DNA from: Nodosilinea sp. PGN35
Lineage (GTDB): Bacteria > Cyanobacteriota > Cyanobacteriia > Phormidesmidales > Phormidesmidaceae
DNA length: 64,000 bases
NCBI RefSeq assembly: GCF_029109325.1
Contig: NZ_JAQKQJ010000002.1
Coordinates: 186,001 to 250,000, forward strand
Reading direction: 5' to 3'
Every line of letters starts with the position of its first letter. Within the stretch, counting starts at the first letter, position 1. The position numbers and the translations under genes are program-made. The notes beneath the pieces were generated by a model that saw nothing but the letters and a program-made list of their open reading frames with translations, searched no databases and was not told the DNA's origin. Below, piece by piece: positions 55,150 to 63,475 of the stretch.

Positions 55150-56613
55150 TCAATCCATATCGCTTTCGAGGGCAGCGGTGATCGCCGCCTTGGCATTGGC
55201 CTGAAACTCCTGAATGTTTACCCGGCTGAGCAGCCAGATCGCGATCAGCATGCCGATCGCTTGCAGGGTAAACACCAGCCCGTAGGCCAAAAACGCCTGG
55301 GGCTGACCCACTTCTGCCGCGCCGTCAAAGGTTCTGAGCAGGGCGCGACCCAGATCGAGCACGCCGCCGCCCAGCACCGTGGCGCTGCCTCGGGCGATCG
55401 CCTGGGCCAGCCCCCAGGCCCCAATAAACGTCCCCGCCGTCTCGGCCACCGTCAGATCCAGCATCAGCACGATCGCCCCCAGGGTGAGCATGCCGGAGGC
55501 CGTGCCAAACAAAAACACCGCCGACAGCAAAACTGTTGGGTTGCCCGTCAGCCCCGACAGGGTAAGGCCCACCAGGCACAGCGCCGCCCAGCCACAGCCC
55601 AGCACCACCGTGCGCTTTTTGCCAATGCGCGGTACCACCAGCCAGCCCGCGACAATGATGCTCAGCAGCGTGCCCATGCCAAAGGCGGCGTTGAGCTGGG
55701 TGGTTTCGGCAATGGTCATGCCAAAGACTTCGCCGCCGTAGGGCTCCAGCACCGCATCCTGCATGAACAGGCTGAGGCTGAGCACCAGCAAAAAGGTGAA
55801 AAACAGCCCCGTCTGACGGCTGGCGGTGAGAATTTTGAGGGCGCGCCCCAGGGTGAGGCTGTCTTCGCGGTCTCGCAGGGACGATCGCTGGGTCAGCCGC
55901 GAATACTTGCGCTCGATGCCGTAGGTGCTCAGCACCGCCAGGGCGCACACCACCGCCGGGGCAATCACAAACAGCCGGTTTACCGCGCTGCGCACCTGCT
56001 CAAAGGGGGCGTCTAGCTCAATGGGCTTCAGCACAATGGAGGTGATGATCACCCCGGTGATAATGCCCACCATCAGCATGGCCCAGCCAATGCCCACCAG
56101 GCGCGATCGCGAATCCTCATCCGACACATCCACCAGCAGCGCCGTGAACGGCGTTGAGGTGGCGCTCAGGGCCAGACCATAGATGGCAAACAGTAGCCCC
56201 AGCAGCCCCACCCAGGGGTACACCGCTGGCCCCCAGCCCCCCTCGACAATGCGGCCACCAATTTGCCACACCACCTGCAACGCGCAGAATGCCGTCACCG
56301 CCACCGCCGCGATTCCCAGCCAGATATAGCCGCTGCGGTGGTAGCCCAAAATCGGCCTGGAGTCAGACATCTGGCCAAACCAGACGCGGGCGGGGGCCAT
56401 AAACTGGTGTACGGCGATCGCCCCCGCCGCCACCAGGGCCGGCACCCGCAGCTCTTCGATCATCACCCGGTTGAGCACCCCCAGGGTGAGCAGCGACATA
56501 ATCCCCAGGCCCATGTTGAACACCCCCAGGCGCAGCATGGTGAAAATGCTGAGATTGGGCTTGAGGGTGGCCGCCGAGCCCGGGGCCGAAGGCGAAACAT
56601 CGGGGCTAGTCAT
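55150..56613 (-). CDS. BCD-family MFS transporter (PucC-like)
   Basis: A 487-residue, 12-helix major facilitator of the bacteriochlorophyll-delivery (PucC/LhaA) family. Signatures are PARVWFGQMSDSRPILGYHR near 72-91 and the long repeated helices such as VMLDLTVAETAGTFIGAWGL. Family members assist pigment delivery or assembly of light-harvesting complexes; the exact cargo in cyanobacteria is unsettled. ATG at 56613. The IMPase gene follows after 2 bp. Confidence 0.92.
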   Translation of the reverse strand: MTSPDVSPSAPGSAATLKPNLSIFTMLRLGVFNMGLGIMSLLTLGVLNRVMIEELRVPALVAAGAIAVHQFMAPARVWFGQMSDSRPILGYHRSGYIWLGIAAVAVTAFCALQVVWQIGGRIVEGGWGPAVYPWVGLLGLLFAIYGLALSATSTPFTALLVDVSDEDSRSRLVGIGWAMLMVGIITGVIITSIVLKPIELDAPFEQVRSAVNRLFVIAPAVVCALAVLSTYGIERKYSRLTQRSSLRDREDSLTLGRALKILTASRQTGLFFTFLLVLSLSLFMQDAVLEPYGGEVFGMTIAETTQLNAAFGMGTLLSIIVAGWLVVPRIGKKRTVVLGCGWAALCLVGLTLSGLTGNPTVLLSAVFLFGTASGMLTLGAIVLMLDLTVAETAGTFIGAWGLAQAIARGSATVLGGGVLDLGRALLRTFDGAAEVGQPQAFLAYGLVFTLQAIGMLIAIWLLSRVNIQEFQANAKAAITAALESDMD

Positions 56614-56916
56614 AGGTCGTTATCAAGGTCGTTGAAGAAGCAGATAGAGCCATAGCCGGTCTGGTTAGAACCGTTTTCCTCGGGACGTTCAAACGTTTGA
56701 ACGCTCCGAGGTTTGCTGAATGTCTTAAGCCAATTGGCCATGGCTATAACACTACCTTAGACCCTAATTGCCAGCTCGCACGACCATCCTCAGCCGCAGG
56801 CCGTAGCGACCACAGCCTGCCCAAAAAAGAACCCAGGCTGGGCCCGGGCGTGAGTGTAAGGACTGATGTTGAGCACCCCTGGCCCCAGCCTGAGGAATAC
56901 CCCGCCGCGTCCAGGC
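56614..56916. other. Intergenic region with palindrome
   Basis: About 300 bp between the pstB stop and the PucC-like gene start. It contains the palindrome at 56686-56703 and should hold the promoter of the PucC-like/IMPase operon. No gene is seen. Confidence 0.45.
56686..56703. repeat. 18-bp perfect palindrome (AACGTT family)
   Basis: CGTTCAAACGTTTGAACG, self-complementary, about 75 bp upstream of the PucC-like start codon. Third member of the palindrome set at 13947-13970 and 19719-19740. Its position could suit an operator. Confidence 0.75.
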
Positions 56917-57720
56917 TTAGCCAAAGCGACCCGACACGTAGTCGCGGGTAAACTGCTCCCGGGGGCTATTGAAGATCACCTCAGTGTTGTCGAACTCCAC
57001 CAGGTACCCCACCTTGCCGCCCTTCTCGGTCGGCTCGGCATTGTAAAAAGCCGTGCGGTCAGACACCCGCGAAGCCTGCTGCATATTGTGGGTGACGATG
57101 ATGATGGTGTAGTCCTCCTTGAGCTGCTTCATGGTCTCCTCGATCTTAATAGTCGAGATCGGGTCGAGGGCCGAGCAGGGCTCATCCATGAGAATGATGT
57201 CGGGCTGAATGGCAATGGCGCGGGCGATACACAGCCGCTGCTGCTGACCTCCAGACAGCGAAAGGCCGCTCTGCTTGAGCTTGTCTTTAACCTCATCCCA
57301 AACCGCCGCTTTGCGGAGGGAGGTTTCCACCAGCTCGTCCATGTCGCCCCGAAAGCCGTTGATGCGGGCACCCCAGGCGATGTTTTCGTAGATCGACTTG
57401 GGAAAGGGGTTGGGCTTTTGAAACACCATGCCGATCTTGCGGCGGAGCTCTACGGCATCGACGCTGCTGGCGTAGATGTTGTCGCCGTGGAACGTGATCT
57501 TGCCCTCGACCCGGCAGGAGGCAATCAGGTCATTCATGCGGTTGAAGCAGCGCAACACAGTGCTCTTGCCGCAGCCCGAGGGGCCGATGAACGCCACAAT
57601 CTCGTTGGCGGGAATGTGGAGGTTGACGTCTCTAACGGCCAGGTTAGCCCCGTAGTAGACGCTCAGGCTTTCGGCCCTCAGGGCAACATCTGCAGAGGGT
57701 GGGGCATAGGTGTTGGTCAT
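56917..57720 (-). CDS. pstB: Phosphate ABC transporter ATP-binding protein PstB
   Basis: A 267-residue ATPase of the high-affinity phosphate importer. Walker [10 protein letters not shown] is at 46-54, the signature is [14 protein letters not shown], and Walker [14 protein letters not shown] follows; [18 protein letters not shown] is the PstB H-loop region. No pstS, pstC or pstA gene adjoins it, so it is a stand-alone copy in this window. A candidate Pho box lies upstream. ATG at 57720. Confidence 0.96.
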   Translation of the reverse strand: MTNTYAPPSADVALRAESLSVYYGANLAVRDVNLHIPANEIVAFIGPSGCGKSTVLRCFNRMNDLIASCRVEGKITFHGDNIYASSVDAVELRRKIGMVFQKPNPFPKSIYENIAWGARINGFRGDMDELVETSLRKAAVWDEVKDKLKQSGLSLSGGQQQRLCIARAIAIQPDIILMDEPCSALDPISTIKIEETMKQLKEDYTIIIVTHNMQQASRVSDRTAFYNAEPTEKGGKVGYLVEFDNTEVIFNSPREQFTRDYVSGRFG

Positions 57721-57792
57721 TTTGGCACCAGGGTCGCGCTACAGTCCGAACAAAATCTCACCCCATACTATTGCAGGCTGAGGCCCTGTTTG

Positions 57793-57811
57793 GGGTTAAG
57801 GCAAGGCTAAG
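57793..57811 (-). promoter_or_regulatory. Candidate Pho box upstream of pstB
   Basis: Read on the minus strand, CTTAGCCT, spacer TGC and CTTAACCC form two 8-base direct repeats with a 3-base spacer, close to the cyanobacterial SphR/PhoB site (PyTTAACCT-type repeats at 11-base period). The proximal repeat ends 72 bp upstream of the pstB ATG. Only two repeats are seen, one imperfect. Confidence 0.55.
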
Positions 57812-58123
57812 GGAACTGGCTCTCAGATCCCTGGGCGCTGGAGCACTGGTCAAAACAACAGCTGCCCCCACATCTGGCAACGCCGCCAGAGACAACTTGG
57901 CGGAGAATTTTAGAACGGTGCCGGTGCCGCCACAGCTGCTTTAAATCACTTAGCCTACTCCTTGGGTGTGGTGAAACAGCTGTCTGAGATCACGGGCTAC
58001 CTCCCGCTTAGCACCTAGGATGGGCCTATGCACCCAGCTCTGACCAGCGCCGCCAGCAGGTGGCACAAAAACAGGCTCAGGGTTGGGTCGGGCGCTTTAT
58101 TCTAGAAAAGCAGGTAGGGTGTT
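57812..58123. other. Divergent intergenic region pstB/diguanylate cyclase
   Basis: About 310 bp beyond the Pho box candidate that carry the promoter of the diguanylate cyclase gene. No further motif was identified. Confidence 0.35.
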
Positions 58124-60280
58124 TTGCTTCACTTAATATTGCCGCTCAATCCAGTGCCAAAACTCCCGTTCTACCGACTGTTTAGCCGCTTGCTCAAGCC
58201 CTTTTCGCTCAGCACGGTGTTGGTAGCGATTTTTGTGCTTCAGCTGATTGGCGCAGTGGGGCTGCTGGGCTTTTTGAGTTTTTATCTGGGCAACTGGGCC
58301 GTGGCGTTGGTCAGCCTGGGGGCGATCGGCAGTTCGGTGGTGGTAGGGCTGGCGGTGGTCAACCGGGTGCTGCAACCCATCGCCCAGCTGCACCAGGCCA
58401 TTCAGGCCACCGCCCAGGGCAATTGGCAAACCCCTCTCCCCATCGAGAGCACCGATGAACTGGGGCAGCTGGCGCGGGCGTTTAACACCATGGCGGCTAA
58501 GCTGCACGACTCATTTACCGAGCTAGAGCACCTCAACCGCGAGCTGCAGCGCAGCGAGCGCCGCTGGCGGCAGTTTTTAGACGGTATTCCCCTGGGGATC
58601 GCCGTCTACGATCGCCAGGGCCAGATGGTGTTTGCCAGCCAGCAGGCCCGCATTTTGCTCTGCCTTGAAGACATGCCCTCGATTCCGTCGCTGAGCCTGG
58701 ACGAAACCTGCATTGCCTACCGGGCCAGCACCGGGCAGCGCTACCCCACCGCCGCGCTGCCCATTGCCCAGGCGCTGCGAGGGCAGCCCGGCTGGGCCGA
58801 CGACATTGAGCTGCGGCCCGGCAATCAGGCGGTGCCGATTGAGATGGTGACGACGCCTATTTTTGACCAGGCGGGGCAGGTGGAGTATGCGATCGCCGCC
58901 TTTCAAGACATCACCACCCGCAAGCAGGCCCAAACCCTGCTGGCCGACTACAACCAGACCCTCGAGCGCCAGGTGGCCGATCGCACCGCCGCGCTGCGCC
59001 AGGCCGAGGCCACCCAGCGGATTATTTTAGAGGCCATCCCCGACCTGCTGATGCGGTTTTCGGGCGACGGCATCTGCCTCGATGTGATGAATGCCGGGGC
59101 GGTGAACCTGCTGACTGAGCCCAGCACCCAGATTGGCAAGCCGATGGATCAGGTGCTGCCCGCCGAGATGGCGGCTGAGCGCATGCACTACATTCAGCAG
59201 GCTCTGCAAACCGGCGAACCCCAGGTCTACGAATATCGCTGCCTGACTCCGAGTGGCTGGCGCTACGAAGAAGCCCGCATCGTCACCAGTGGCCCTAACC
59301 AGGTGTTGGCGATCGTGCGCGACATCACCGAGCGCAAGCAGGCCGAGACCGAAATCGCCCGCCAGCGACAGTTTCTGCAAAATGTGATCGACAGCATTCC
59401 CAGCATTATTGTGGTCAAAGACCGCCAGGGCCGGGTACAGATGGCCAACCGGGCCAGTGCCCGCCTGCACGGCATTACCCCCACCGACATGGTGGGCAAG
59501 TTTGACACCGACTTTAACCCCAACGTTTCGGCCTTTGAAGCCCTTCAGCAGCACCGCATTCACCAGCAGGTGATTGAAACCCAAATGCCCTACCAGGGCG
59601 AGCAAGAGGTGATCGACCGGGTCGGCATTCGCCGCTGGTACCAGGTGGTGATCAGCCCGTTTCAAGACGCCAGCGGTACCGTCAACGGCGTGATTACCAA
59701 CTGCATCGACATCACCGACCGCAAGGGTATGGAGACGGCTTTGACCGAGGCCAACGAAACCCTGGAGCGCCTGGCCACCCTCGACGGGCTCACCCACATT
59801 CCCAACCGCCGCCGCTTTGATGAGTACCTGGAACAGGAGTGGCAGCGCATGGTGCGCGAACAGCAGCCCCTGTCGCTGATCATGTTTGATGTCGATTTTT
59901 TTAAGCCCTACAACGACTGCCTGGGCCACCAGCAGGGGGATGAGGCGCTGATTGCGATCGCCGCCGCCGCCACCCGCGCCGTCAAGCGCGCCGCCGACCT
60001 GCTGGCCCGCTACGGCGGCGAAGAGTTTGCGGTGGTGCTGCCCAACACCCGCCGCGCCGGAGCCGAAATCGTCGCCAAGGCCCTGCAAGAAGAAATCGCC
60101 GCCCTGCAAATTGCCCATCCCCAGTCACCCATCAGTGACTACCTCACCATCAGCATTGGCATCGCCAGCGTGGTGCCCACCGCCGACCAGTCGCCCGAAG
60201 ACCTGATCGCCGCCGCCGATGCCGCGCTGTACCAGGCCAAGCGACGAGGGCGCGATCGCTACTGGATTCGTCTGATCTAA
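58124..60280 (+). CDS. Diguanylate cyclase with HAMP and three PAS domains
   Basis: A 718-residue membrane signalling enzyme making c-di-GMP from GTP. Two helices (about 28-75) anchor it; a HAMP domain follows (about 80-135; VNRVLQPIAQLHQAIQATAQ), then three PAS modules (about 145-265, 290-410, 420-545) and a C-terminal GGDEF domain (about 550-718). The active motif is GGEEF at 631-635; an inhibitory I-site R622-A-A-D625 lies five residues upstream, so product feedback is expected. The start is TTG at 58124 with AGGG just upstream; a second TTG follows five codons later. Confidence 0.93.
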   Translation: MLHLILPLNPVPKLPFYRLFSRLLKPFSLSTVLVAIFVLQLIGAVGLLGFLSFYLGNWAVALVSLGAIGSSVVVGLAVVNRVLQPIAQLHQAIQATAQGNWQTPLPIESTDELGQLARAFNTMAAKLHDSFTELEHLNRELQRSERRWRQFLDGIPLGIAVYDRQGQMVFASQQARILLCLEDMPSIPSLSLDETCIAYRASTGQRYPTAALPIAQALRGQPGWADDIELRPGNQAVPIEMVTTPIFDQAGQVEYAIAAFQDITTRKQAQTLLADYNQTLERQVADRTAALRQAEATQRIILEAIPDLLMRFSGDGICLDVMNAGAVNLLTEPSTQIGKPMDQVLPAEMAAERMHYIQQALQTGEPQVYEYRCLTPSGWRYEEARIVTSGPNQVLAIVRDITERKQAETEIARQRQFLQNVIDSIPSIIVVKDRQGRVQMANRASARLHGITPTDMVGKFDTDFNPNVSAFEALQQHRIHQQVIETQMPYQGEQEVIDRVGIRRWYQVVISPFQDASGTVNGVITNCIDITDRKGMETALTEANETLERLATLDGLTHIPNRRRFDEYLEQEWQRMVREQQPLSLIMFDVDFFKPYNDCLGHQQGDEALIAIAAAATRAVKRAADLLARYGGEEFAVVLPNTRRAGAEIVAKALQEEIAALQIAHPQSPISDYLTISIGIASVVPTADQSPEDLIAAADAALYQAKRRGRDRYWIRLI

Positions 60281-60326
60281 TGCCAGTGGGTACACCACAA
60301 CCAACGGCTGGTTTGCCACCCCCCGA

Positions 60327-60641
60327 CTACTCCAGCGCCCGTATGGCGGCAGCGGTTTGCGTCCAGACGGGAAAGCTGGGCGACTCCACCACCCCCTCCC
60401 CCGCAAAGGTGGTTTCGCTGTAGCCCTGGGAGGTCAACCTCAGCACCGTCACCTGGCTCACCACGGGGTCGAGGTTAAGGGCTTCGCAAAACCGCATTGC
60501 CCGATACAGGTTTTCGTCAGACTCTGACGGCGTTTCAACCAGCTCTCCGTTAGTGAGTTTGTAGTAGCCTTCGACTTCCAGGGCGTAGGCGAGAAAGTCT
60601 CTCCTTTGAGCTGGGGCCGGGCTTGTACCACGGGCGCTCAC
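60327..60641 (-). CDS. Hypothetical protein
   Basis: A 104-residue soluble protein, FLAYALEVEGYYKLTNGELV at the start and LNLDPVVSQVTVLRLTSQGY later, with no motif that I recognise. The start is GTG at 60641. It is convergent with the diguanylate cyclase gene, 46 bp apart. Codon use looks like that of neighbours. Confidence 0.55.
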   Translation of the reverse strand: MSARGTSPAPAQRRDFLAYALEVEGYYKLTNGELVETPSESDENLYRAMRFCEALNLDPVVSQVTVLRLTSQGYSETTFAGEGVVESPSFPVWTQTAAAIRALE

Positions 60642-60755
60642 CTGCTGCTCGATGCCGCAATCTTACTGGGGGTGTTCTTTGGCCGGGGCTTGGGTAGGGC
60701 TGGCCAGGCGAAGGCACCCGGCCAGCTACTAACCGCCAAGCCAGTGGGGGACAGG

Positions 60756-61058
60756 CTACTCCAGCAGCAAAGTTTTAGTGAGTATTACCATCCACGGCAT
60801 CCCCTCCGGGGAGGCTGCGCCAAGGACTCCGCTCGACGACCGCGTCTCGGCTGCGCTGGGGGGCACGGGGATGGGGTCGCTCCAATCGTTGGGGTCGGCG
60901 TAGCCGTAGGCATGGAGGATTTTGATGGTGCGATCGATGGCGGCCAGGCTGCCGTAGAGCAGGTGACGCACTTTCTCAGGATGAGTTTGGGGGTTGCTGT
61001 GCGAAGACGGCGGCGGGTTAGACGCGCCGCGACTATCGGGTTCGAGATATTCAAACAT
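60756..61058 (-). CDS. Conserved cyanobacterial small hypothetical protein
   Basis: A 100-residue protein with the conserved core THPEKVRHLLYGSLAAIDRT and IKILHAYGYADPNDWSDPIP, which I recognise from many cyanobacteria without known function. Between VPPSAAE and ILTKTLLLE it has an extra Ser/Gly/Ala-rich stretch (TRSSSGVLGAASPEGMPW) not expected in the family, apparently an in-frame insertion. AGGA is about 12 bases before the ATG at 61058. Confidence 0.72.
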   Translation of the reverse strand: MFEYLEPDSRGASNPPPSSHSNPQTHPEKVRHLLYGSLAAIDRTIKILHAYGYADPNDWSDPIPVPPSAAETRSSSGVLGAASPEGMPWMVILTKTLLLE

Positions 61059-61106
61059 CGGTTCTGTTTTCCTTTTGTGTTTGCAGTGAGCAAGCCCTAG
61101 ACCGCA

Positions 61107-61232
61107 AATCCCCTCCTGGGAGGGGTAGGGGTGGGTTCAACCCAGGCAAACTACCGACTTACTCGCGGTAAGCAATAGGCTGATTGCTGAGACTGACCCA
61201 CCCCGCCCTGCGGGCACCCCTCCGAGGAGGGG
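61107..61232. repeat. Palindromic intergenic repeat, copy 2 (126 bp, inverted)
   Basis: It begins AATCCCCTCCTGGGAGGGG then TAGGGGTGGGTT and ends GACCCACCCCGCCCTGCGGG then CACCCCTCCGAGGAGGGG: the reverse complement of the ends of the 35654-35805 element, with a different middle. Confidence 0.75.
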
Positions 61233-62110
61233 AAGGGCGAGGAAGACAGAACGCGAAAACCCTAGCATCCGCAGCTGAGGTGCAAACTGGGAGAGCTAGG
61301 GTACGATCGACCTTAGCCTCGCAATCTGACTGGTAGATTTGCGGGGTTAGCTGTCTGTTGGTGTTGGTAGCACCTTCAGGCAGCGCTAAAGTTCTCGAGT
61401 TCTGTATGGTCACCGCTCTGCTGAACGGCTTAACGTAAAACACTACTGATACAAAAGCTCCCCGTCAACCGTATAGCAGCAGGAACGTTTTAGAGCGGCG
61501 CGGTTTTATGCCCTACCTTTAGGGCAGGCGTCAAAATGTAACGTCATGAGCCCAAGCACGCGCACCTAGCGAAATGGAAGATATATGGAGCTTCGCTGCC
61601 TATTTACCTAGGTTAGGGCTATTATGCAGACTACTCGCTGCCCATCTACCCCACAGATGGAATTAGGCTGTAAGTAATCTGCCTATCCACTATATAGAGG
61701 GAGTTAGGCAAATAGGAGCAATTTAATAAGTTATCAGGCTGCTCCAGCTTCATGTGGTATGTAACCCAGTTTCTATTCATAGCAGCTTACAGGGTGATAA
61801 GTCACAGTTGAGCTTAGTAATAACTACTTAGGCTGAGAATAAGGAATCTGAATGGCTCGTAGGACGCTTCACATAATGGTCAAGAGGCGGTTCTACTGCC
61901 CAAACACTGATAAATAGACACCATCACCGTCTTCTAATCATGATTTTTTTTAACAAGTTGCGATCATGTAATTACTTAATCTAGGACAGGCATAGTCAGC
62001 CGTCGATTTTTGGCTATGATTGATGAGCCACGTTATGGCATATATTGTAGCGGAACGCATCTGGAATACTTGTAGAGTTGTCTAATTGTTAGTACCTGGA
62101 ATTTCTAGTT
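61233..62110. other. AT-rich intergenic region before the defence pair
   Basis: About 880 bp with no credible gene. From about 61440 the sequence turns clearly AT-rich and contains no GCGATCGC, matching the genes that follow, so it probably marks the left part of an acquired island. A TATATTGT stretch near 62040 could be a promoter element; this is not firm. Confidence 0.5.
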
Positions 62111-63475
62111 ATGCTGCTAGGAGAACGTTTGAACTCAAGTGAATTAAAGTCATTTTCAATTTATGGCTTATTTGGCTTTAAAGATATCAAAATTCCTTTT
62201 GATAAAGAAGCAGTTATCCTTATCGCAGAAAACGGTTCTGGTAAAACCACAATTCTTAACGCATTGTATTACTCAATTTCCTGTAAATTTCACAAGCTTA
62301 GTGCAATAGATTTCCGCTCCATAGTTCTTGAATTTGCATCTGGCGTGAGTGTTGAAATCAAAAAAAATGACCTAAAGTCATTTTATCAACGTGATCTTTT
62401 TGAATATATTTCTTTGTTAAGACCATTCTTGCCTAGCAGAGAAATAGAGGTGCTACGAAGAGAAGCACGTAGAAGTTCTGAATCGTTTCGTGGGCGACTG
62501 CTGGATGCTATGAACAGGTATCCTATACCCTCCAAATACTACTCTATCTTAGAGGAGATGGAGTTGAGAGTTAGAATTGGACAGGAAGCAGATCCAAAAG
62601 GTAAAGTTGATAAGATTAGATCAACCATTCAGGAAAACCTAAATGAATCTATTCTATATTTTCCAACTTATAGAAGAATCGAAGAAGATCTTAAAAATTT
62701 AGGTTATGAAGAAGAGAAGTTTGAACGTTTAAGCCTTGGTGAGGGAGAAGGTAAACTTATCCAATTCGGAATGGATGACGTTATTAGCAAGCTTGATGAA
62801 ATTAAAACTGCCATAAAAAATTCAGCACTTAATCTTTTCTCAAAAGTTACAGGTGAAATTTTAACTCAATTCATTGAGGGCATTGAAATTACCCAGGAAA
62901 TGAGAGACAGTATTCAACCTGATACTTTGAATATAGTTTTGAGTCGTGTTGGGGAGAAAAATATATCAAGATCAGATAGAAAAAGAATTGAGGAAATGGT
63001 GAGTTCAGGAGAAATAAATTCTCCTCAACATGAGCAACTTGTCTATTTTTTGTCAAAATTAGTTGGTTTGTATGAACAGCAAAAAGAGAAAGATGATTCG
63101 ATTAATCAATTTACTTCAATATGTAATGAATACTTGAATAAAAAACGCATTGTTTATGATGAGGCTAACGTAGAGATATCTATAGTGCAAACTAGAAGTA
63201 ACAACCCAATCGATATTAGGAATTTATCGTCTGGGGAGAAGCAAATTATGTCGCTCTTCTCAAAAATCTACCTGGAATCATCTGAAGAATTTATTCTTTT
63301 GTTTGATGAGCCAGAACTATCACTTTCTATTGAATGGCAAAAGCTTCTGCTTCCCGATATTTTGAAGTCTGGTAAATGCAAGCTTCTTTTGGCAGTTACT
63401 CATTCCCCATTTATATTTGATAACGAGCTTGATCTCAATGCTAATGATCTTGATACATTTGTGCGTGAGGAATAG
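62111..63475 (+). CDS. ariA: PARIS system ATPase AriA (ABC/OLD-like)
   Basis: A 454-residue ABC-type ATPase. Walker A is in IAENGSGKTTILNAL (ENGSGKTT at 40-47), the signature is LSSGEKQ (372-378) and Walker B is LLFDEPE (396-402), followed by VTHSPFIFDNELD. A helical insert rich in Glu/Lys/Arg lies between. Next to a DUF4435 gene this is the AriA subunit of PARIS, which forms a large scaffold that holds the AriB effector until a phage anti-restriction protein triggers release. ATG at 62111; an alternative TTG at codon 7 (62129) has AGGAG five bases upstream. AT-rich compared with the rest of the window. Confidence 0.82.
   Translation: MLLGERLNSSELKSFSIYGLFGFKDIKIPFDKEAVILIAENGSGKTTILNALYYSISCKFHKLSAIDFRSIVLEFASGVSVEIKKNDLKSFYQRDLFEYISLLRPFLPSREIEVLRREARRSSESFRGRLLDAMNRYPIPSKYYSILEEMELRVRIGQEADPKGKVDKIRSTIQENLNESILYFPTYRRIEEDLKNLGYEEEKFERLSLGEGEGKLIQFGMDDVISKLDEIKTAIKNSALNLFSKVTGEILTQFIEGIEITQEMRDSIQPDTLNIVLSRVGEKNISRSDRKRIEEMVSSGEINSPQHEQLVYFLSKLVGLYEQQKEKDDSINQFTSICNEYLNKKRIVYDEANVEISIVQTRSNNPIDIRNLSSGEKQIMSLFSKIYLESSEEFILLFDEPELSLSIEWQKLLLPDILKSGKCKLLLAVTHSPFIFDNELDLNANDLDTFVREE

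Noticed and set aside
1..61440. Very frequent GCGATCGC octamers considered as a local repeat array
   Set aside because: These are HIP1 sites spread genome-wide in many cyanobacteria, not a feature of one locus; they are used here only as a host signature.
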